Shown here in pieces: positions 58,816-64,000 of a stretch of DNA of 64,000 nt (position 1 is its first letter; every line of letters begins with the position of its first letter). The DNA comes from Phlebiopsis flavidoalba. Taxonomy: Eukaryota > Basidiomycota > Agaricomycetes > Polyporales > Phanerochaetaceae. The notes beneath the pieces were generated by a model that saw nothing but the letters and a program-made list of their open reading frames with translations, was not told where the DNA came from and searched no databases. Where the stretch lies: the NCBI GenBank assembly GCA_035772785.1, contig JAOCPU010000011.1:310001-374000 (forward strand), in the 5' to 3' direction. A program made the translations under genes and the position numbers.

Positions 58816-60345
58816 TGGCCTCCACCGATGCATTCTCGCATTTACCCCCCGTCTCGGTTTAGTATTAACATACCATTTTCGTATCCAGCCTTGGCTGCTA
58901 CAATTTCTACGGTGCGGTTCATTCATGGCTGCATGCTTTCGAATGTTATTAAAGCTCTACAGGTATCTATATATGTGTCTTGTATTCTGCCAACGCTTCG
59001 GATATTGTAGTGAGTGCAAAAGTCAACGCTGCAATTCTTCTGATCTTACCCAGTGCCCACAAGCCGACACGGATTTCAAGTGCGACTGAACATAGCTATC
59101 TTGATACTGCTTTATGTTATATTCGCGCTTTCAAGTGCACTATGGGCTCTGGAAGTTGCCCAGCCCCTGGCAGCTCGTCGACCTCGCTCCTTTCGCCAAA
59201 GTACAGTGAACTAACACGCAAACATCTGAGCTTCTCAATGACTGTTTCACAACACTTGTGTTCCAACCCGAAGACCGAACATAACCCAGATACTCTCTCA
59301 ATCTCAGGGTAGTTGATACTCATATGCACTCAGCTAATAATTCCTGCTTGTATTAACCTCGTGCTCACTCTTTAGATTATCCTCGGAGATATTCTCATTA
59401 TTGCGAGGGTCGGCTGTATATGGTTTTCGATCGCAAGATTGTTGTTCTCCTGTCCTCTATGTTTTGGACATTGGACATTCCGATCAAATTGGTGAGATGC
59501 CAACGAACGGTCGGAGTCCGTATAGTGTGACTGCTAAACTCATGACATATTGTTGCAGCTAATTTGATTACGTGACGCCGCATTTTTCTGTTCGTTCTGG
59601 AATACCTGGCCAAATGAACTTGTGCAAAGTGTAACAGAAAATAATCGGACCGATGATATTTTCTGTCATGACTAACATCTCTACTTTGACGAATTGTCTT
59701 ATGTAGACGTTGGTCAGGAGTGCTTACTGTAACTCAGGCGTGATAAATCTGTCTAATGTTTAATAGGATGATTGATTAGAATCATTGGCGCAAGGAGAAT
59801 CTCAAGCATCTTAGAAGGTGTGTCGTTTTGTGTCGTTCTTTCTTCATGTTTCTCCTCGCAAAATCTGGTGCAATTCATATTTCCTCTCTCTTGTAGTATG
59901 TGAATCGGCATTTCTGGCTAAACATTATGCAATGAGGGCTCAAGGTTTGCCGCAAAGACACGATCAACTTGTTTGATAACTTTCTTGTGTGGTTGTACAC
60001 AGGCGTTAGGAGCGCAGAGCAAACAGCTCGAAGCGTGGTGCTACGATGGTTATTTCTCTATCTAACTAAGCTTAACCATACTAGCTCTTAGTATGTTTTT
60101 TCTCAAAGAATTGTTGAAACTGATGTAGAGCCGTTGACATGTTATTCCATTGCAGGGAATACTTTTCCTACTCTTTCATGCTCGTACTCGTCCCACAGTC
60201 TAGAATGGAATTTATACAGGCTAAGCGGCAAGACGGCGTTATCGGCATCACTACGGATTATAGCCCTGGCCATGGACACAGCTCCACGTTATTTAGATAG
60301 TGGCTTCGGTGCCTTCTTCTACCGCAGGTGTTTCATACCGGACTA
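58816..60345 (+). pseudogene. Membrane-protein family copy C, decayed
   Basis: A third relative of the genes at 50596 and 52701. ATG 58816 opens MASTDAFSHLPPVSV. Recognisable pieces in order are VRLNIAILILLYVIFALSSA and LWALEVAQ (59.08-59.17 kb), and IILGDILIIARVG with CIWFSIA (59.37-59.43 kb), matching MIVGDILVIWRASAIWFDRR of copy A. A hydrophobic end piece LFLLFHARTRPTV lies near 60.17 kb. Between them stop codons and frame changes are much denser than in copies A and B, and the blocks corresponding to TGGNETVGRM and the QSGVSS loop cannot be found. I therefore read it as a decayed copy, although sequence errors add to the damage. The ends are approximate. Confidence 0.5.
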
Positions 60346-60667
60346 ATGCATCATCCACCTCGGACTCGGGACTGTCAAGCACTTGCTAATCTACGATGAA
60401 TAAATACACAAGAAGGCTTCTGGAAGGCTTATACGGCGTTAGATTAGCATGACACATGGTCAATTCTGAGAGTTTATTCTAATGTATCAATAGAGTCGCG
60501 AATGTTATCTAAGGATTCTCACTTTAGGGGTCTAGGCAAAGGCCATAACACACCTTATCTAGTCACACAATGAATGAAGCTCGTAGTTGCCGCGAGCCTC
60601 CCAATGTTCAGCAATAATTCAGCTCGAGACGGAGGGACGACCACGTGGAAACGGAAATGACAGTGCA
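60346..60667. other. Intergenic, no gene recognised
   Basis: AT-rich spacer between the decayed copy C and a minus-strand candidate gene. Nothing recognised. Confidence 0.4.
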
Positions 60668-61375
60668 TCAGCACATGGCGTGCATCCCATTGCGTCGGCA
60701 ACGACAGTACAGCCATTGAATTTGAGGCCCTTGTAGAGCTTTAAGCCAAACGATATCAACAAATCTGAGCATAATCAAGCAAGACGACCCGAGCGTAAAT
60801 CGGATCGCGATTGGTCGGAGCACTCTTCCCAGACGAACAGAGTTCAGGAGATGGGTAAAGTGGAGGGACAATATTCCGCTTCGATTAAGAAACCCACGGC
60901 AGTGCAGTGGCCCGCCAGCTGGCCACATAATCATCGCTACGGACGCGATATAGTCAGGTGGCAAGACAACTTCAGGTCCGCCACCGTATACGTAAGGGGT
61001 AAGAGATAGTGAATACTAACGAATGCGGTGTAGATGGTTTCATAGAGGAGTCAACGCCATGACGTCCATCCAAAGGATGAACAACACGTCGTTGTGGCAT
61101 ACATTCAGTGTCCCTGATCGCTGACTCGGGATGAGAAGCGGTTGTGGTGGTGTTGCTGGAACCCATTTCAGAAGCTTGTAATACTATTCACGCTGCCACG
61201 AAATGAAAAACTTACTTGTTCCAACATAGATGTAATCAGGGAACAGATGAGTCGCTAACATCTGGAAGTGCCTTCTGGCTACATAGGAGCCCACCCACCC
61301 GTATAGCGAGACGTGATCGTACATAGCTCGCATAGGAGCGCCGCTACCTATATAGTTGCTATAGACCTTCCCCAC
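60668..61375 (-). CDS. Unidentified two- or three-exon protein candidate
   Basis: The minus-strand ATG 61375 starts MGKVYSNYIGSGAPMRAMYD and HVSLYGWVGSYVARRHFQML, up to FPDYIYVGT. A good donor (GTAAGT near 61226) follows and an acceptor TTACAAG gives SEMGSSNTTTTASHPESAIR. A further open stretch (60668-60964) reads PDYIASVAMIMWPAGGPLHC and LMHCH-like residues near its end, rich in hydrophobic residues and Cys. The splice sites and composition make a gene likely, but I know no family that matches. The connection between the 61.1 kb and 60.9 kb parts is inferred. Confidence 0.38.
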
Positions 61376-62030
61376 GGTCTATATTCACCATGCGCACGAA
61401 ATGTAGACAGAAATTTTCATCAATTGACGATGCTAACCTATGGATCTGTCAGATCCAGATCCGCCCGATTCATATCATGAGCGCACCCTTTGCCAGTGCG
61501 CGACCCATCTCTTCTTAACTCTAAGTCATGAACACTGGCATTGCCCTGCTTGACAGTCCTCTCGGGACCATCTTTCAACAGCACACCTCTTCAATACATC
61601 ACTCCATGATCCATCGAGGTATGTCTTGGCAGGATCTGAGCTTGAGGCTTGAGCTGATGATTTCTCCGAGTCTCTCAAACACCAGCATGGATAGAGTCGC
61701 CGGTTATGGTGCGGCGGGTCGGAAATAGCCCAGTGAGTATCCGAATACTTCACTAGTGTACTCGCAAACGCTGACCTACACCTCTCGAAAACGCACAGCA
61801 GTTTACCGTCACTCGCTATCTTGAACTGTGACTGCGACCCATGCAGAGGGTCGTCGGATGACTCAAGTCGGAGAGGCTTTGGTGACATTGACAACTTGTC
61901 AACTTCCGCGACAAGTTTGTTTTCGAAACACTTCTAATCTATCTGTATGTTGTATTGTATTATGTATTAAATATATCATATTTTCACCTGCTTTTCTCGT
62001 GTGCAAGTGTGAATGTCTAGTCTCCAAGAC
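61376..62030. other. Region with one weak minus-strand ORF
   Basis: A 122-codon minus ORF at 61526-61894 (MSMSPKPLRLESSDDPLHGS) is overlapped by a 66-codon plus ORF. Neither has a motif. The left part probably holds the promoter of the minus-strand gene ending at 60668. AT-rich sequence follows to 62030. Confidence 0.35.
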
Positions 62031-62083
62031 AGACCCTATATGGTAATTGAGGGAAAGCGGTCGTTCCCTACCATATAGGGTCT
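62031..62083. repeat. Palindrome: perfect 15-bp inverted repeat with nested stem
   Basis: The arms at 62031-62045 (AGACCCTATATGGTA) and 62069-62083 are exact reverse complements. Inside the 23-base spacer a second stem AGGGAA/TTCCCT can pair. The whole 53-base unit could form a strong hairpin and resembles transposon ends rather than a terminator. Confidence 0.75.
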
Positions 62084-62840
62084 GCGGCGAAACGCGTCCC
62101 TCGCATTGGGACCTGCCCGTTCCCCCTTGTTTCGGGTCGGCGGTTGCCGGCAGCGGCTCTCCTCGCTGGCCGCGTCCAATGAAATCGCGCGCATCATGGT
62201 GCTGGGGCGCCTACAAGCGCAAACGGCTTTCGTGGTCGTTCTAGAACGCTTTCCGTCTAAGCATCTAGGCTCAACACTGTGTAAAGACTTGGGAAAAGTC
62301 CTCAACACTACAGCTCATTATTTCAGCCCTCGTGTAAGCATTTCATGATGTGAGGTGGATACATACCGCGACCTTTGCTGCTAGACCTGGGACATACACA
62401 CTAAATATATGCACAAAACAGTCCGCAGAATCGGAAATACTCTAAGAAAAGCTATCAGATACATCATGCACCTTTATTATAACAGTCCTTAGAACCCTAT
62501 ATTGTTACAGACCGAGCCTCGAGATGGTACAATGAAAGCTACCATCGGGCCTGCCGCGTCGCGGCGTTATTTGCTCTTGTTTGATGTAAATCAGCGCGTT
62601 TACTGGTCACGAGCGAGACTGATTTCAAACCCCGAAGGGGCAGGTCCCATATGGGCATCACAATCCGACTAAGACTAGTGAATGTCGGGGAACGTCGTCG
62701 AGGTCGCGCGAAACCATTTCGTTTCGCCGATGGGCGCCTATGGCCGTCTCATAGTGATCGGACGCGGCGCGTAGCCGTTATAGCTCTGCTACGCCCTTGT
62801 CTATATCAGCTATCTAGATATTCGCGCCCCATATAGTAAG
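62031..62840. mobile_element. Possible MITE-like or transposon-derived segment
   Basis: The segment starts at a strong palindrome. It contains a distant inverted repeat GGGACCTGCCC (62108-62118) and GGGCAGGTCCC (62638-62648), and ends near a related CCCCATATAGTAAGGG motif (62826-62841). Its left and right parts are GC-rich (GGCGAAACGCG, GACGCGGCGCG) inside an AT-rich neighbourhood. No target duplication or transposase is visible, so the call is weak. Confidence 0.3.
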
Positions 62841-62960
62841 GGGGGGGTGGCTACGGGCCCCCTATGGGCCCTATAACAGCTATATAGCTACCTGGGCACT
62901 TCCAGATGAAGTGGTACAGTTTATTACTGCTCACAAGTCTGGACTTTTTCGTGAGTGCGT

Positions 62961-63900
62961 TTGTCTGATTCAGATTTGCAATGGAGTTGCGTCGAAGTGA
63001 CTATGCCGTGGGATATTGCTTTCCCGAGGACTGTGATCGAGAAGTCGGAGGAGATCTTCAGAGAATTGGATTTTAGCTGGGTTGTCTGACTCCGCACCCC
63101 TGCAGAAGATCTTCTTCAAAGTTGGCGATTGTGTAAGGCGTTCTAGAGAGAAGAAACGACCGTTCACGTGCGCGCCATGCTGCAGTAGATGCACGTCAAA
63201 AGATAGTGATTGTAGTGAGGGTGCGACGGCGAGGGCGTTGAGCATGGACCAAGGAATGAAAATACGCTCGGTTCGAATCTAACGGTTTCCTTAGAAGATT
63301 GTCGTTCCACCTTCAGTGTCTGCATGAAGACAGGATGGGCAACGCATTACTCACTATGGCGGGTTGTTGCCTGATCATGGCCTCGAGTAAGGCAGTAATT
63401 TGTGTCTGTTTGACATTATGGGTACGTTTTCTCAGGCGAATAGATGAACAGGGCTTTTGGATGTAACAGTAGCAAAGCGCGTCGTAGGCCCCCAAGCGAC
63501 TCCTCCGCAGAGACGGCAGTGTTCACGTACAAAGACTTTACGTTGGGAGTCAGTCGAGCGATTGATGCCAGCTCGGAACCAAATCCTGCGTCAAGGCGGA
63601 GGTTTTGGACCGCAGAGACCGAGGCGTTCGGGGTAGTTTTTTTGAAGGTTTTTGGCAACGGCCTGAGTTTGCTCGGGAGTGCTTAAAGATGTGGAAGCGT
63701 AGAGAAGAGGACTACCGACGCGCCGCCACACCTTACATACGAGAAGGACGCTTGCTTGGGTCGGGTGATGAATCGGTACGCTCTATAATCAGCACCTCAC
63801 TGAGATGTGAGGTGAAGAATGACTCCGAAGGTTGGCGAGTGTGTAGCCCAGAGGATTCAAAAAAAAAACGCAGAATCTCCTCCGGAAGGCGGCTTTGATA
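62961..63900 (-). CDS. F-box/LRR-type protein, probably incomplete
   Basis: Read on the minus strand. An F-box-like start region LLVCKVWRRVGSPLLYASTS (63.71-63.77 kb) resembles the LVCKAWRRVGxPLLY pattern of the large F-box families of Agaricomycetes. It is followed by LSTPEQTQAVAK and LRLDAGFGSELASIARLTPN with VKSLYVNTAVSAEESLGGL (63.50-63.60 kb), a leucine-rich-repeat start. After an intron, MLNALAVAPSLQSLSFDVHL and LTQSPTLKKIFCRG (63.06-63.24 kb) continue the repeats, and the reading ends near SHFDATPLQI at 62970. Such proteins usually recruit targets to SCF ubiquitin ligases; the target is unknown. The first Met of the F-box is not visible, and the N-terminus may lie before 63900 or beyond the window. 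Confidence 0.65.
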
Positions 63901-64000
63901 GTGTGCTTGATGGAATGCCTGGTGGAAAAGAGATAGAGTCAGCTAACATTCTGTAGATATGACTTGAGGTGTGTCAATGTAGATCTACCTTCAAAAAAAC

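Noticed and set aside
62031..62083. Palindrome as a rho-independent-type terminator
   Set aside because: Fungal nuclear genes do not use this type, no T-run follows, and the symmetry extends in a way more like transposon ends.
63264..63282. GGTTCGAATC-like tRNA T-loop sequence
   Set aside because: The box is imperfect and no cloverleaf can be drawn; it lies within or beside the F-box gene.

Overview
This is eukaryotic nuclear DNA from a filamentous basidiomycete, most likely a wood-decay-type Agaricomycete. The evidence is short GT-AG introns of about 50-65 bases, CT-rich leaders before start codons, and typical gene families: a fungal phytochrome, priA-like cysteine-rich secreted proteins, a SIN kinase of the Cdc7/SepH type, an F-box/LRR protein, and lineage-expanded multi-spanning membrane proteins. 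No rRNA, tRNA or CRISPR array was recognised. Genes were read by joining exons by eye and crossing apparent frameshifts, so outer limits are approximate.

Layout. 0-6.3 kb: two MFS transporters on the minus strand (the first cut by the window edge) flank a plus-strand locus with about 11 copies of a 75-80 bp coding repeat. 6.8-19.2 kb: a conserved housekeeping block. It holds the SIN kinase (minus), a divergent gene whose product ends in a CCKCVIM prenylation box (plus), a secreted M64 metallopeptidase (minus) and a divergent UTP30/RSL1D1 ribosome-biogenesis protein (plus). 19.2-30 kb is sparse: a PIG3-type quinone oxidoreductase, one small unknown gene with a clear TATA box and weak candidates. 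30.1-36.0 kb: a complete fungal phytochrome hybrid histidine kinase (PAS-GAF-PHY-HisKA-HATPase-REC). 37-43.5 kb: unidentified genes and two priA-like cysteine-rich protein genes. 43.5-49 kb: a BOR1-type borate transporter, an ABHD12-like hydrolase and an SDR. 50.5-60.4 kb: an accessory block with three relatives of one membrane-protein family (one interrupted by a 1.3 kb terminal-inverted-repeat element, one decayed), with a tandem pair of an unknown family of about 200 residues between them. 60.6-64 kb: an unidentified minus-strand gene, a GC-rich palindromic stretch and an F-box/LRR gene at the right edge.

Almost every conserved gene needs one or several single-base frame corrections, often in homopolymers. 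Because this hits likely single-copy housekeeping genes too, I read it as consensus sequence error rather than mass pseudogenisation. The genes do not form one pathway. The clearest functional themes are light/two-component signalling (phytochrome), cytokinesis signalling (SIN kinase), membrane transport, and a young accessory block shaped by duplication and transposition. I found no convincing novel multi-gene system. The best leads are the prenylated-tail protein, the inserted TIR element, the tandem unknown family and the 75-bp coding repeat.
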